Positions 36,400 to 46,292 are shown, counted from the first letter of the stretch. The stretch is DNA of 64,000 nucleotides from CAVTYH01 sp963773875 (GCA_963773875.1 CAVZCV010000021.1:248001-312000); one strand, 5' to 3'. The notes: generated from the letters alone by a model not told the origin. Numbers and translations: made by a program.

Positions 36400-36982
36400 T
36401 GCCGTATCTCCTTTGGATTTAGGAAGCGCTGCTTCCTGCGTTTTTAATTCGATGAAGTTTGTGTTGTTTCGTCATGACGTAAATTAGTCGCCTGGGGCGT
36501 GACAAAATCGACAAGGGGCAAAAATAATTTTTACCGAAAAAACCCCAGCGGAAACGTGGCATCGCCTTCGCGGGCGAATTTTGTCGAAACCTTCTGCGAG
36601 CGCGGCAGCATTTGGCTGGAACTCCGCTCGGCACGGGGCAACTCGGGCCACTGGAAAATTTTTTGCGCCCGCGAGGCCGATGGCCCTCCGGGGGAGTGCA
36701 AAATATCTGTCACCTTGGAAATCCATAATGACGTTTGCTTCAGTCGACGGACGAGGCTGCATGCCCTCCGACCCGTAGTCGCTCGACGGGAAGTGCTCGG
36801 ATCGCCCTTGAAATGTGCCCTGAAGCGCCGAATCGCTGAAACAAACGCAAGTTGGCCGCACCGGTGGACGATAACGATTCTGACGATTGTATCAACTTGG
36901 CCGCTGGCACTGCATGCAGCCACCGGCGGCCAGCGAATGCGCCACTTCTATCAGAAAGACTTGCGCTTCAGGAGTATCGATA
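36400..36982. other. Intergenic region, 583 bp, no supported gene
   Basis: Lies between divergent genes (YCII protein 2 leftward, lipoprotein rightward) and should carry both promoters. Open frames on both strands (for example minus 36531-36923) lack domains, signals or ribosome binding sites and have inconsistent composition. No RNA gene or known regulatory motif was recognised. Confidence 0.5.
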
Positions 36983-37273
36983 ATGTGCCAGCCGCGGAAA
37001 TATCGCAGCCCTAAAGCGGTCCTGTGGGGCGTGGCGCTAGCAGGATGCTGCGGCCTAACGGGCTGCATGGGCGAATACGCCGGACAGAACCTGCCAACCC
37101 CCTACTATCTGGGTGCGCAAATTCAATACTTCCCGGCAGGCCCCGAGTTCAAACTGACGCGTGAAGCGGCGGCCCAAAAAGAATTTCGCGAGACAATGGA
37201 GCAGCGTCAGGGCGTGAATGGTCCTGCACAGCAACTTCCGCCACCGCCAGCCCCGGCGCCGGTGCCCCAATAG
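36983..37273 (+). CDS. Small planctomycete lipoprotein-like secreted protein, 96 aa
   Basis: The ATG at 36983 has AGGAG (36970-36974) at eight bases. The start MCQPRKYRSPKAVLWGVALAGCCGLTGC carries a basic region, a hydrophobic helix and a lipobox-like LTGC, so lipid attachment at Cys28 is plausible. The mature part has AGQNLPTPYYLGAQIQYFPAGPEFKL, a pattern known from many short hypothetical planctomycete proteins, and REAAAQKEFRETMEQRQ, then a proline-rich end (PPPPAPAPVP). No enzymatic motif. Upstream open frame from 36887 was excluded for lack of a signal peptide in that context. Confidence 0.8.
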   Translation: MCQPRKYRSPKAVLWGVALAGCCGLTGCMGEYAGQNLPTPYYLGAQIQYFPAGPEFKLTREAAAQKEFRETMEQRQGVNGPAQQLPPPPAPAPVPQ

Positions 37274-37548
37274 TCGTGACGCGCAAGTCGGAATCTGTAT
37301 CAGCCACTTAAAACCACGATCCAAAGAATTCAATCACTCGGCCATGCGCCGGGAACCGGCTCGCTGAAAAGTTGGGCCGCATAAGTTTGTCGGTCGCCGG
37401 CTTAAACCGCTGGCGACGGGGGGACGGCCCCCTTCGCGCCGATATCTGAGCTGTGCCGCTTCACGGCGATGCAATTCAGATGTCCGCCGCGGAGGGGAAT
37501 TTTTTTTAACTCCGTGTGCCGCCTACTGCCTACCGTCTACTAACTCCG
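37274..37548. other. Intergenic region with hairpin
   Basis: A hairpin with nearly perfect 9-bp arms (GTCGCCGGC at 37393-37401 and GCTGGCGAC at 37409-37417) follows the lipoprotein gene, then a G/C-rich palindrome GGGGGACGGCCCCC and a run of T at about 37500-37507. The distance between hairpin and T run is too long for a standard intrinsic terminator. Confidence 0.4.
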
Positions 37549-37932
37549 ATGCCCGACCTCGAATTCTCCCAGGCTGTGCAATCCGCCGCCAACGATGTGT
37601 TGGTATGGGTCGGCTTTGGCACGCTGGTCGGGCTTTTGGCGAAGGCGATTATGCCAGGGCGTGATCCAGGCGGAACGGTGGCCACGCTAATGATGGGCAT
37701 CGGCGGCACGGTGATCGGCTGTGGCTTACTGTCGTACTTTTTTCAGGGCGAACGAATTACGCCGATCAGCCCGCTCGGCTTCGTCGTCGGCACCGCCGGC
37801 GCGTTCTTGCTGCTATTTTTCTACCGCGTGCTGGGCGGCTACATCTTCCGCGAAGGCGGCACGGCACCGCCAACCGTGCGAGCGCCATTCTATCGCCGGC
37901 GGTCGTACCGCAACGTGCCGATTGATGAGTAA
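37549..37932 (+). CDS. GlsB/YeaQ/YmgE-family membrane protein
   Basis: 127 residues from the ATG at 37549. Three to four hydrophobic helices match the transglycosylase-associated GlsB/YeaQ/YmgE family: VLVWVGFGTLVGLLAKAIMPG, GGTVATLMMGIGGTVIGCGLLSYFF, and PLGFVVGTAGAFLLLFFYRVLGG. The sequence LAKAIMPGRDPGG is the family's loop signature. The C-terminal tail is basic (RAPFYRRRSYRNVP). Despite the family's name no transglycosylase activity is known; relatives are stress-linked membrane proteins. An upstream in-frame start at 37516 would add 11 residues without a ribosome binding site. Confidence 0.85.
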   Translation: MPDLEFSQAVQSAANDVLVWVGFGTLVGLLAKAIMPGRDPGGTVATLMMGIGGTVIGCGLLSYFFQGERITPISPLGFVVGTAGAFLLLFFYRVLGGYIFREGGTAPPTVRAPFYRRRSYRNVPIDE

Positions 37933-37963
37933 GCCGCGGATCAGTGCAGCTGCCGCCGGCGAG

Positions 37964-40675
37964 TCATTGGCCACGATAGGTTATCTCTTTCCCATCAGAT
38001 GAAATCTCGCGGATTATTCCCGCTTTGGAGTCGAGCGCCATCGAGCTGCCGACAGGCCGTGGCTCCTGCCAGGTGAATTCAGGCGCATCCCAGACTTTCA
38101 GCCATCCGTCGCCGCTGGCGGTTACTAACGCTTTACCATTGTACGCGAAACCCAAGAAATCAATCGCGTCGTGCCGATACTGCCGCTTCGTTTTCAGTTG
38201 AGTGCGATCGGCGATGCTCCAGAATTTCACTTCTCCATCATCGCCGGCGGTAGCCAGAACATTGCCTTTAGGTGAGAACGCGAAGTCACACACATGATTC
38301 TGAGCAGCGACAGCACTTGTCTCCGAGCCCGATTTCAAATCCCAAAAGACGATCTGTGGCGAACCATCCCAAGTTACGGCAAATCCGCCATCAGCTGTTG
38401 CGCGTCCATCGACAACGCCATGCGCACTGCGGAATTCGCGCGCCCTATGTGCGTCGATATCGTACTGAAAGAACCGCAGCCCGGGTGCTTCGGAAGCCGT
38501 GGCGTTCTCTAGAAAAACGAGTAGCGTATTGCCATGTGGATCGAAGCGAATGGCCATGATTCGCTGCGACTTTGGAATCGGCGCTTCCCAGGCGAATTGT
38601 TCCGTGCCATCGTTGGGAGAGCGGAACGAGATTCTGTTCTCGTAAACAGTCGCCAACCAGCGACCGAATGGTGAAAATGCTGCAAATTCACCGCGGGTCA
38701 CACTGCCGTCGGCGTCGTGGCCATATGATTTAAAACGGGCGACTTCCTGACCGGGCTGAATTTCAATCTGCCAACCCGGCAGTCCGTTGGGGCCCGGCTT
38801 GGTGATGTAATCCGAACCAAAGTCACCGGTGGACCAAAGACGCGTCGTTCCATCGTCGCTGCAGGAAATGAGACGTTTAACTCTTGGAATGCCCCATTCA
38901 TTTTGAGGTGGTAGGATGAGTCGCCAAGGAGGCTCGGTGTGGCCGTGCAATTTGAGAGGACCGTACTCAAAGGGTATATCCCTGGGCCGGATGAGAAGGA
39001 TGTCTGATCGCATTTCCGAGTCGTCGGGCAAATCGAGCACACAGGCGAGGAGGTCGCGGCTAAATGCCAACTCGAGCATTGGGCCGCGAAGCCGAATCGG
39101 ATCGAACGACATCACCCGACCGGTCTCAAGGTTTCGCTGCAGGAGGCTGTTGTTCCATGGAAAATACCCAGAAAAGATTGGAAGGAGTTTCGGCCGTCCG
39201 AGCAGCCGATTTTTGCGGGATGCTTCGGAAATGCGAATCTTCCATTTTGCGCCGAACTCGTCCGATAACGGGGCGGCCTGTTGTTGCTCTTCGCGGCCAA
39301 CATGGCGTGAGTCGGTGTCGCGATTCGCAAATTCGGCACGCGCTAGTTGATTCATTGCATCCTTTCGTTCTTCCTCCGACATGCGTTGCATTGCCAGCCG
39401 CTTCTTGGCATTGTCAGCCATTTCTTCTGTAAACGGTCCCAACCGCGGTCGCACGTGGATTTTTGTTAAAGGCAACTCTTTCTGCAGTTTGTAAACACCA
39501 TCGTAAGTGACTGAATTGCCCGGCAGCACGATTTCATGTATGTGCTTCGAGACTTTCAAATGCTGAAGACCTGCGTCAGTGACGTTGGTTGAATCCAGGT
39601 TCGCAAATTTGAGATTGGACATAGAGCGAAAACACATCAGTCCGGCGTCGGAAATCCAGGAGCCCTCTAGCAAAATCGTCTCAATGCTTCTGAGTTTCGC
39701 GATTTGCTCGAGGCCGGCGTCGTCGACGTGGCTATTGCGAAGGTTAAGGTTCTTCAAGCGGGAAGATTGCTCAAGCTGTAGACCGCAGCCGGAAATCTGA
39801 GTATCGCTCAAATCGAGGTCTTCGAGATGGTTAAGACTGCTGAGGTGCTTGAGTCCTGCATCGGTTATATCGGTGCGGCTGAGATTCAAATGAGTGAGTG
39901 CAGCCATCTTACCGATCGTCTTCAAACCTTCGTCGTCAATGTTGGTATTTTCCAAGCCCGAGCATTCGAGACGGTACGTTGGCAAGTATTGCAGTCCCGC
40001 ATCGGTGATATCGGTTCCCTCGAGGTCGAGGTTTTCTAAGTTGCTTAGACCCTGGAGGTGTTTGAGCCCGTCATCTGTAATTGCGTTGTGATCCAGGTAG
40101 AGTTCCTTGAGTTGCGTGAGCCTTCCGATTTCCACAAGCGTATCGTCCGAGATCAGCGTGCTACCGCTGACAAATACGTGCTTTGCTATGGAGGCAACGT
40201 CGGCGGTGCTCTCGGACGGTTTGGCTTTTGAGGGCCGGATTCGCAGCCGATTCCGGTTTTGGATATCGCTGGCGGAAATCAATTCCAGCGCACTGAGATT
40301 TGCAAGCTCTGCGAGGTCCTGATTGGTGATCTTAAGTTGCCGATCTCGATTGTCGAGAAACACCGCCACAACTTTGCAAAAGTATTCATCGCCGATCCAT
40401 TTCCGCAGCCAATCAGGGCCAGGTGGCGACGCTTTATCGTTCCAGATGAATTTACCAGGGGCGCCCGGCTTGGGGTTCTTGTGATAGTCTTGATACGCAT
40501 ACAGGTCTAGTCGCTCTATTGCCGCGCAGCCAGCGCGTTCGCGGCGCGCATCGCTGACCTTGAAGCCGAGCCAAATCGCCAATACCGTTACGAATAGCAA
40601 GAGGCTACGCAAGCTAAACCGCAGCCAGCTGCGGCGCTTTTTTGTGGAGATTAATGCGGCAGGATCGTCCATCAT
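37964..40675 (-). CDS. Membrane-anchored LRR and WD40-type repeat protein
   Basis: 903 residues, intact. The N-terminus has RRSWLRFSLRSLLLFVTVLAIWLGFKV, the single membrane helix typical of many planctomycete envelope proteins. Leucine-rich repeats of the cysteine-free internalin-like type run at about residues 165-400 (for example LTQLKELYLDHNAITDDGL, LSNLENLDLEGTDITDAGL, LNHLEDLDLSDTQISGCGL). A WD40/PQQ-like propeller follows at about 520-900 (LISCSDDGTTRLWS, LATAGDDGEVKFWS, LVTASGDGWLKVWD). Both modules are protein-interaction folds. The product is probably anchored with its repeats outside the cytoplasmic membrane. No enzymatic domain was seen. Confidence 0.9.
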   Translation of the reverse strand: MMDDPAALISTKKRRSWLRFSLRSLLLFVTVLAIWLGFKVSDARRERAGCAAIERLDLYAYQDYHKNPKPGAPGKFIWNDKASPPGPDWLRKWIGDEYFCKVVAVFLDNRDRQLKITNQDLAELANLSALELISASDIQNRNRLRIRPSKAKPSESTADVASIAKHVFVSGSTLISDDTLVEIGRLTQLKELYLDHNAITDDGLKHLQGLSNLENLDLEGTDITDAGLQYLPTYRLECSGLENTNIDDEGLKTIGKMAALTHLNLSRTDITDAGLKHLSSLNHLEDLDLSDTQISGCGLQLEQSSRLKNLNLRNSHVDDAGLEQIAKLRSIETILLEGSWISDAGLMCFRSMSNLKFANLDSTNVTDAGLQHLKVSKHIHEIVLPGNSVTYDGVYKLQKELPLTKIHVRPRLGPFTEEMADNAKKRLAMQRMSEEERKDAMNQLARAEFANRDTDSRHVGREEQQQAAPLSDEFGAKWKIRISEASRKNRLLGRPKLLPIFSGYFPWNNSLLQRNLETGRVMSFDPIRLRGPMLELAFSRDLLACVLDLPDDSEMRSDILLIRPRDIPFEYGPLKLHGHTEPPWRLILPPQNEWGIPRVKRLISCSDDGTTRLWSTGDFGSDYITKPGPNGLPGWQIEIQPGQEVARFKSYGHDADGSVTRGEFAAFSPFGRWLATVYENRISFRSPNDGTEQFAWEAPIPKSQRIMAIRFDPHGNTLLVFLENATASEAPGLRFFQYDIDAHRAREFRSAHGVVDGRATADGGFAVTWDGSPQIVFWDLKSGSETSAVAAQNHVCDFAFSPKGNVLATAGDDGEVKFWSIADRTQLKTKRQYRHDAIDFLGFAYNGKALVTASGDGWLKVWDAPEFTWQEPRPVGSSMALDSKAGIIREISSDGKEITYRGQ

Positions 40676-40826
40676 GCTGCCCCTTCAATCCATTTGGATC
40701 TCCGTGCAATCGCATTTCGAAATTTGCGGACAAGCAGTGAACCCGACGGCGGCGCTAAATCAGCGTAGCATAGATCGGGGGCAGGACGCAAAACTTGGCT
40801 GGCGACTTTGCGAGCGGCTGCGTGGC

Positions 40827-41993
40827 TCAAATGCCAATTGCAATGAAGCGTCTAGACGAACTGCTTTGGAGCGTCGGTAATTCCGCCGCGCGTTGCCATC
40901 CCAGCCACTGCTTTACAATCCGTTTCACCCGCAGAGCCTGAGCTTTCAATCGCTTCGGATTGAAATGCGTAACGTGATAAGCCGGGTGCAGCCGCGTGAG
41001 CCAATAGCGTTTGCACTCTAAGTAGTTCGGTCCGAGATCGATTAACTGGTCGCCGCGGTGGCAGCTGTCTTCGATCATTTTCGCCATGAGCACGTTACCG
41101 GCGCCGTCTTGAGCGGCGGCAGCATCGAAGCCGGAACGTACGCCATAGGCCCAGCCGCGGAAATGATAGTTGTAGGCGTACGCCACTGGCTTGCCGCCGA
41201 TAAGCAACAAATTCAAATCCACCGCGCCCGATTTCGCGGCGGTTTCGTGCGCGGCTCGCAGATAGTCACGCACTGAATCGTGCGAAAGCGTTGTGCCGCT
41301 GGTGGAATTGCCTTGCCAACTTTGCTGCGCCAGTTCGACGCAGGTGTCGTACAAATCCCAGCGCGGATCGCCGTCGCCGGACGCTGCGTCGCGCGGACGG
41401 TATCGCACATGCTCGACAGCGCCGTGTTGCATTAGCAATCGCTCGCAGCGCCGCACATTGCTGCGCCAGGTCGATTTGCGCGACGCCCAATAGCGGTCCC
41501 AACCGCGACCGAGTTCGATCTGTGCCGATTCGTGCCATACCTGGCGATCGCAACTGAAACCGGCAGTGCTCATTAACTGTATTGTTCGTCCGCGATCGAT
41601 CTCGTCATCGATCCAGCGCAAGTCGAACACGTCCCAATCGCGCTGCGAAGCGTGAATGTGCCTCAGACCGGCTTCAAGCGTCGCATAAGGGTTCGCGCCA
41701 ATCGGCCCATAAAAACTCCCCCAGCCGTTTAGCGGATAGCCGAGGACACGCACGCTGCCCGCCTTGGTTTGCTCCGGCAACACGCACAGCGGCAGAATGC
41801 CGATCGGCTTGCCCGCGTCTTCCACGACGAGCACTCGCAAATGCCCGCCGGCGCCATTGAATTTCCAGAAAGTCTCCAGCCAATCGAGCGAATGGAAAAA
41901 CGTTGCCCCCGGGGTTTCATCGAGTAACCGCTGCCAGATTGGCCGGAGTTCGGCGAGGCGATTCAGCTCGTTAATTTCGATCACGCCGCTCAT
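40827..41993 (-). CDS. FemAB/BioF2-like GNAT-fold acetyltransferase (CelD-type)
   Basis: 388 residues. The N-terminal region (LAELRPIWQRLLDETPGATFFHSLDWLETFWKF) and the C-terminal half (RKSTWRSNVRRCERLLMQHG, NLLLIGGKPVAYAYNYHFRGWAYGVRSGFD, VLMAKMIEDSCHRGDQLIDLGPNYLECKRYW) match the GNAT acetyltransferase fold related to FemAB and to CelD/BcsL proteins of exopolysaccharide operons. Members add acyl or aminoacyl groups to cell-surface polymers; substrate unknown. The start MSGVIEINELNRLAEL at 41993 matches the family start. It is divergent from the DUF1549 gene and lies 152 bp from the start of the LRR gene on the same strand. Confidence 0.85.
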   Translation of the reverse strand: MSGVIEINELNRLAELRPIWQRLLDETPGATFFHSLDWLETFWKFNGAGGHLRVLVVEDAGKPIGILPLCVLPEQTKAGSVRVLGYPLNGWGSFYGPIGANPYATLEAGLRHIHASQRDWDVFDLRWIDDEIDRGRTIQLMSTAGFSCDRQVWHESAQIELGRGWDRYWASRKSTWRSNVRRCERLLMQHGAVEHVRYRPRDAASGDGDPRWDLYDTCVELAQQSWQGNSTSGTTLSHDSVRDYLRAAHETAAKSGAVDLNLLLIGGKPVAYAYNYHFRGWAYGVRSGFDAAAAQDGAGNVLMAKMIEDSCHRGDQLIDLGPNYLECKRYWLTRLHPAYHVTHFNPKRLKAQALRVKRIVKQWLGWQRAAELPTLQSSSSRRFIAIGI

Positions 41994-42362
41994 TCACCAT
42001 CCGTTTTGTAAAGCGAAGCTAAGTTTGAATCAGGCCATTACGAGCAACCGCGGTGCCTCGGAGGCCCCGCAATGGCCCACGGCTGCCACGGCCCCGGCTC
42101 CTTTGTCGCTGACAGTTGCCGCATAATTACTTGCGACGATTGTCGAAACATGGTGCAATGGTATTTGGTGGGCCGTCCGGCAATTGGTTGATGCCTTTTG
42201 GCAACGTCGATTGCTAATCGTTCGCTGCCTCGCATCGAAACCTTACCTTGCGACCGTAGCGGAACCGCCGCCCGCCAGTCGGTGTTGAATGTTTTGGAAC
42301 AACGAGAATCTTCTGATTTTCCAGCTCGTCCGAATTCTCCGGTCGGCGAGAGCAGGTGCCCC
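41994..42362. other. Intergenic region between divergent genes, 369 bp
   Basis: Between the FemAB-like gene and the DUF1549 gene. The DUF1549 frame is open from 42198, but the residues before 42363 show no signal peptide. A GC-rich stretch with imperfect repeats of CCACGG/GGCCCC lies around 42045-42115. No RNA or known motif was identified. Confidence 0.45.
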
Positions 42363-44185
42363 ATGCTGATGCGATACTCTGGCCGGCTGCTCTGTGGCGT
42401 GAGTTTCTTCGGTGTCACCGCGTTCCTTTTGGCCAGCTGGCTCGACGCAGCGGAAACCAAGGGCAAAGGCAAGAAAGCTGTCGCCGACAAACCGGCCGCC
42501 ACTCGGCCGGTCGCGACGACCCCGGTTTCGACCACAACGGAATCACAATCGCCTTCTGCGACGGCCCCCAAAGATTTGAAAGCGCTCGCCGCCGAAATGA
42601 CGGCCGATCCGATCTTCCAAGCACGGCACGTGGACCGCTTACTGATTGAAGATGTTTCCGCCGCTGACAAAGGCAACAAGGTTCTCGAATTCAGTCATCG
42701 TGCGGGTGACGAAGTTTACTTGCGCCGCGTGTACTTGGATCTCATCGGTCGCAATCCTTCGCCGGAAGAAGTCACTGCGTTCATGCTCGATCCGGCGAAA
42801 GATAAACGTAGCCAACTTGTGAATCGATTGCTCGATGACTCGCGCTTCGGCGAAAACTGGGGCCGCTATTGGCGCGATGTAATCATGTATCGCCGCAGCG
42901 ACGAACGGGCTCAACTCGCCGCGCCAGCGCTCTACGAATACCTCAGCGAACGGTTCAACAAAAACACGCCGTGGGATGAAATAGCCCGCTCGTTCGTTAC
43001 CGCAACTGGCAATGTCCGTGAGAACGGCGCGACCGGACTGATCATGGCGCAGGAGGGCAGTACAACCGACGTTACATCGGAAATCTCGCGCATCTTCATG
43101 GGCGTGCAAATCCAGTGCGCTCAGTGTCACGATCACAAAACGGACCGCTGGAAACGCACGCAGTTCCACGAGCTGGCCGCATTCTTCCCGCGTGTGGCTC
43201 TGCTACCTGACAACTCCGGCGACGTGCGATCGTTCAAAGTTGAAGCCAACGACAATCCTCGCCCGCGCTCGGGCGCAAGCAAGCCAATCGTCCTGTCGGT
43301 AAGCCAGAGCATTTCATGCCGGATCTGAAGCATCCGGAATCGCAAGGCACGCGGATGCAGCCGGTTTTCTTCCTCACTGGCCAGAAGCTTGATTACGGCA
43401 CGCCCGACGCCACGCGGCGCGAGACCATCGCCAAGTGGATCACCGCCCCCAGCGACGAGTGGTTCGCCAAAGCGTTCGTGAACCGAATTTGGGCCGAAAT
43501 GGTCGGCGAAGGTTTTTATGAGCCGATCGACGATTTGGGGCCCGATCGCACTTGCACTGCGCCTAAGACAATGGATTACCTGGCCACCGCGTTCACCGAC
43601 AGCCATTACGATGTGAAAGCGCTTTACCGCATCATCACCGCCACCGATGCCTACCAGCGCGAGAGCCGCTCGCGGCGCAATCCGGAAGGCACGCCGTTCG
43701 CCGCGAATTGCCCGCAGCGTTTACGCGGCGACCAGCTGTACGATGCACTGGTCTCGGCACTCGGAATGCGCGAGGGCGGGCTAGGATTGTTCGGCGCAGG
43801 CCAACCCAAGGGGGGCGGCGGCAAAGGCGCTCTTTTACGAACGCCACGAAATCAATTCAATCAAACGTTCGGCTACGATCCCAGCACGCCGCGCGATGAA
43901 GTTTCCGGCTCCATTCCGCAAGCGCTCACGATGATGAACGGCCCGCAAATCAATCGGGCCATCGACGGTAACCGTGGCACGGAATTGGTGCGCCTGCTCA
44001 ACTCAACCAAAGACGACGAAGCCGTCGCCACCGAGCTTTATTTGCGCTGCCTGGGCCGCGAGCCGAACAAAGACGAATTGAAGACGTGTCTCGATCAAGT
44101 CAAAGACAGTAAAAGCCGCACCGAAGCGTTCGAAGACGTTCTGTGGGCATTGGTCAATTCAACCGAGTTTTTGCATCGAAGATAA
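42363..44185 (+). CDS. Exported DUF1549/DUF1553 protein with CxxCH motif (one frame break)
   Basis: About 607 residues after repair. From the ATG at 42363 it has a signal peptide (LLCGVSFFGVTAFLLASWLDAAE) and an Ala/Thr/Pro/Lys-rich linker. The DUF1549 domain follows (DEVYLRRVYLDLIGRNPSPEE, DSRFGENWGRYWRDVI, IFMGVQIQCAQCHDHKTDRWK; CAQCH resembles a heme-binding site). Near 43265-43310 the frame breaks; the next frame reads NRPVGKPEHFMPDLKHP and the DUF1553 domain (RRETIAKWITAPSDEWFAKAFVNRIWAEMVGEGF, RLRGDQLYDALVSALG, ALTMMNGPQINRAID). The pair with a DUF1501 gene just downstream is a hallmark of planctomycetes; the biochemical role is unknown, though an envelope redox or glycan role has been proposed. 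Confidence 0.88.
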
Positions 44186-44190
44186 ACACA

Positions 44191-44213
44191 TAGTCCGATC
44201 GTCCCGGTCGGAA
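44191..44213. repeat. 23-bp TAGTCCGATCGT-type palindromic repeat, copy 2
   Basis: TAGTCCGATCGTCCCGGTCGGAA, differing from copy 1 (7667-7689) at two positions. It lies in the 53-bp gap between the DUF1549 stop and the DUF1501 start. Confidence 0.75.
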
Positions 44214-44238
44214 CAGAATTTCGTCCGCGAGGCCAACC

Positions 44239-45549
44239 ATGTCGATCCAAATCCACCGCCTCACCAGCATCAAAACCAATCGCGATGGCGCTTTTGGCCG
44301 CCGTGATTTTCTCAAAGGCATTTCGCTCGGTGCGCTGGCCGGCACATTCGCCGGCGGCATGTTGAGCTGGACCGATCTGGTAACTGCACAGGCCGACGAA
44401 CTTCGCAAGCGCGGCATGGCCTGCATTCTCTTGTGGATGCAAGGTGGGCCCAGCCAGTTCGAAACATTCAGTCCTAAGCCCGGCCACGCCAACGGTGGTG
44501 AAACAAAGGCCATTCCCACCGCAGTGCCGGGCATTCAGATCGCGGAGCATTATCCCAGGCTCGCCGCGCAGGCCAAAGATGTGGCGTTCATTCGCTCGGT
44601 CACGAGCAAGGAAGGCGCCGATCCGCGGGCGCAAATCCTCATGCACAGCGGCTACCTGCCGATGGCCAGCGTGAAGTATCCGACGCTGGGGTCGGTCGTA
44701 GCACATGAACTGGCGGATGCCGCCAGCCAATTGCCGTCGTTCGTGCGAGTCGGCGGAGTACGCAACGGCGGCACCGCCGGCTTCTTGGGCGTGGAATTCG
44801 ATCCGTTCGACATCGCCAATCCGACTGCGCCGCCAACAAACGCGACGCTGCCGACGGATGTTTCCCGCTACCAAAAGCGTTTGCAATTACTCGACAAGCT
44901 CGAGGCCGACGCTGCAGGCAAAACCGTCGACGAGGAAATTGCCGAGCACAAAAAGCTCTACGAACGTGCGAAGAAGATGATTCTCAGCCCCGACATGAAA
45001 GCGTTCGATCTAGCGAAAGAATCCGACAAGACGCGTGATGCCTACGGCCGCCACAATTTCGGCGCCGGCTGCTTGCTTGCGCGGCGATTAGTGGAATCGG
45101 GCGTCACGTTTGTCGAAGTCGGTCTCGACGGCTGGGATACGCATCAAGATAACTTCGATCGCACCACGAAGCTTGCCGGACAGGTCGATCAGCCGTTTGC
45201 CGCACTGATTACCGACCTGAAACAGCGCGGCATGCTGGATAAGACGCTCGTCATTTGGATGGGTGAGTTCGGGCGCACGCCGAACATTAACGCCAACGCG
45301 GGCCGCGACCATTACCCGAAAGCGTTTAACGTGGCCCTAGCCGGCGGCGGCATCCGCGGTGGTCGGGTTATCGGCGAAACGAACGAAGCCGGCACCGACA
45401 TTAAAGACCGGCCCGTCGCCGTCGCCGATCTCTTCCAAACTTTCTGCAAGAGCTTGGGCATGAACGCCGCGAAGGAAAACATGAGCCCGATCGGACGGCC
45501 GATCAAAATTGTCGACGGCGGCAAGCCGGTTGGCGAGCTGTTTGGGTAG
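44239..45549 (+). CDS. Tat-exported DUF1501 protein
   Basis: 436 residues. The N-terminus has FGRRDFLKGISLGALAGTFAGG, a twin-arginine signal, so it is exported folded. The DUF1501 (sulfatase-like fold) domain shows ACILLWMQGGPSQFETFSPKPGH, FIRSVTSKEGADPRAQILMHSGYLP, YPTLGSVVAHEL, GVTFVEVGLDGWDTHQDNF, and MGEFGRTPNINANAGRDHYPKAFNVALAGGGIRGG. The D-T-H and GRDHYPKA residues resemble the metal site of alkaline phosphatase-like enzymes. Paired with the DUF1549/DUF1553 gene 53 bp upstream; almost certainly co-transcribed. The in vivo reaction is unknown. Confidence 0.93.
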   Translation: MSIQIHRLTSIKTNRDGAFGRRDFLKGISLGALAGTFAGGMLSWTDLVTAQADELRKRGMACILLWMQGGPSQFETFSPKPGHANGGETKAIPTAVPGIQIAEHYPRLAAQAKDVAFIRSVTSKEGADPRAQILMHSGYLPMASVKYPTLGSVVAHELADAASQLPSFVRVGGVRNGGTAGFLGVEFDPFDIANPTAPPTNATLPTDVSRYQKRLQLLDKLEADAAGKTVDEEIAEHKKLYERAKKMILSPDMKAFDLAKESDKTRDAYGRHNFGAGCLLARRLVESGVTFVEVGLDGWDTHQDNFDRTTKLAGQVDQPFAALITDLKQRGMLDKTLVIWMGEFGRTPNINANAGRDHYPKAFNVALAGGGIRGGRVIGETNEAGTDIKDRPVAVADLFQTFCKSLGMNAAKENMSPIGRPIKIVDGGKPVGELFG

Positions 45550-45602
45550 AGCCGGCATCTCGCCTTGTAGATGGCCAAAATGCGAACCACGCATGCAAGC
45601 GG

Positions 45603-46292
45603 CTACTCACCCGGTTGGGTGTTGAAGATCCGGTCGCCGGCGTCCCCGAGGCCGGGGACGATGTATTTTTTGGCGTTCAGTTCCGGATCGATCGCGCACA
45701 CAAAAATCTGGGTGTCGGGGAATTGCGTGAAAACTTCTTCGATGCCATCCCGAGCGGCAATGATTGCCAATAACTTTACTTGCGGCACGCCCCATTCTTT
45801 CAAAGTGGCAAGCGCGGCAACAGCGGAGCCGCCAGTGGCAAGCATCGGGTCCAAAACCAGCGCCACATCGACTGGGCTTGTGCCGGGAAATCGGCTGTAG
45901 TATTCAATCGGTGTCGCCGTGGCTTCATCGCGATAAACTCCTAGGTGCCACACTTCCGCGCCTGGGATCAAATTCAGCACGGGGTCTACCATTCCCAGTC
46001 CGGCCCGCAAAATCGGAATCAGCCCAATGCGTTGATTCAGCACTTGGCCGGTCGTTACGGCAAGTGGTGTAGCCACGTGCGCCGGGGCTAATGCTAAATC
46101 TTTGGTCGCCTCGTAGGCCAGCAAAACGGCCAGTCGCTGCACCAACACCCGAAATTCCGCGGGCGGTGTGCTCTCGTCGCGCAAGCGGGCCAAATGGTTG
46201 GAAATGAGCGGATGCTCGACCTCGAAGATGCCGGCCACGGGCTTTTGCCTTTCCGACGGCAAACTTTTGCGCTCGCGCAATTGGACCGTCAT
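45603..46292 (-). CDS. upp: Uracil phosphoribosyltransferase
   Basis: Salvages uracil with PRPP to UMP. 229 residues from the ATG at 46292 with GGAGG upstream; the longer frame to 46397 was rejected. The start has about 20 residues more than the usual 208. Signatures: HPLISNHLARLRDESTPPAEFRVLVQRLAVLLAYEATKDL, IPILRAGLGMVDPVL, and the PRPP loop VLDPMLATGGSAVAAL, followed by VCAIDPELNAKKYIVPGLGDAGDRIFNTQ. It points away from the aldehyde dehydrogenase gene, giving a shared divergent control region of about 175 bp. Confidence 0.96.
   Translation of the reverse strand: MTVQLRERKSLPSERQKPVAGIFEVEHPLISNHLARLRDESTPPAEFRVLVQRLAVLLAYEATKDLALAPAHVATPLAVTTGQVLNQRIGLIPILRAGLGMVDPVLNLIPGAEVWHLGVYRDEATATPIEYYSRFPGTSPVDVALVLDPMLATGGSAVAALATLKEWGVPQVKLLAIIAARDGIEEVFTQFPDTQIFVCAIDPELNAKKYIVPGLGDAGDRIFNTQPGE

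Noticed and set aside
36531..36923. Minus-strand open frame of 130 codons between the YCII and lipoprotein genes
   Set aside because: No family, no ribosome binding site, irregular composition.
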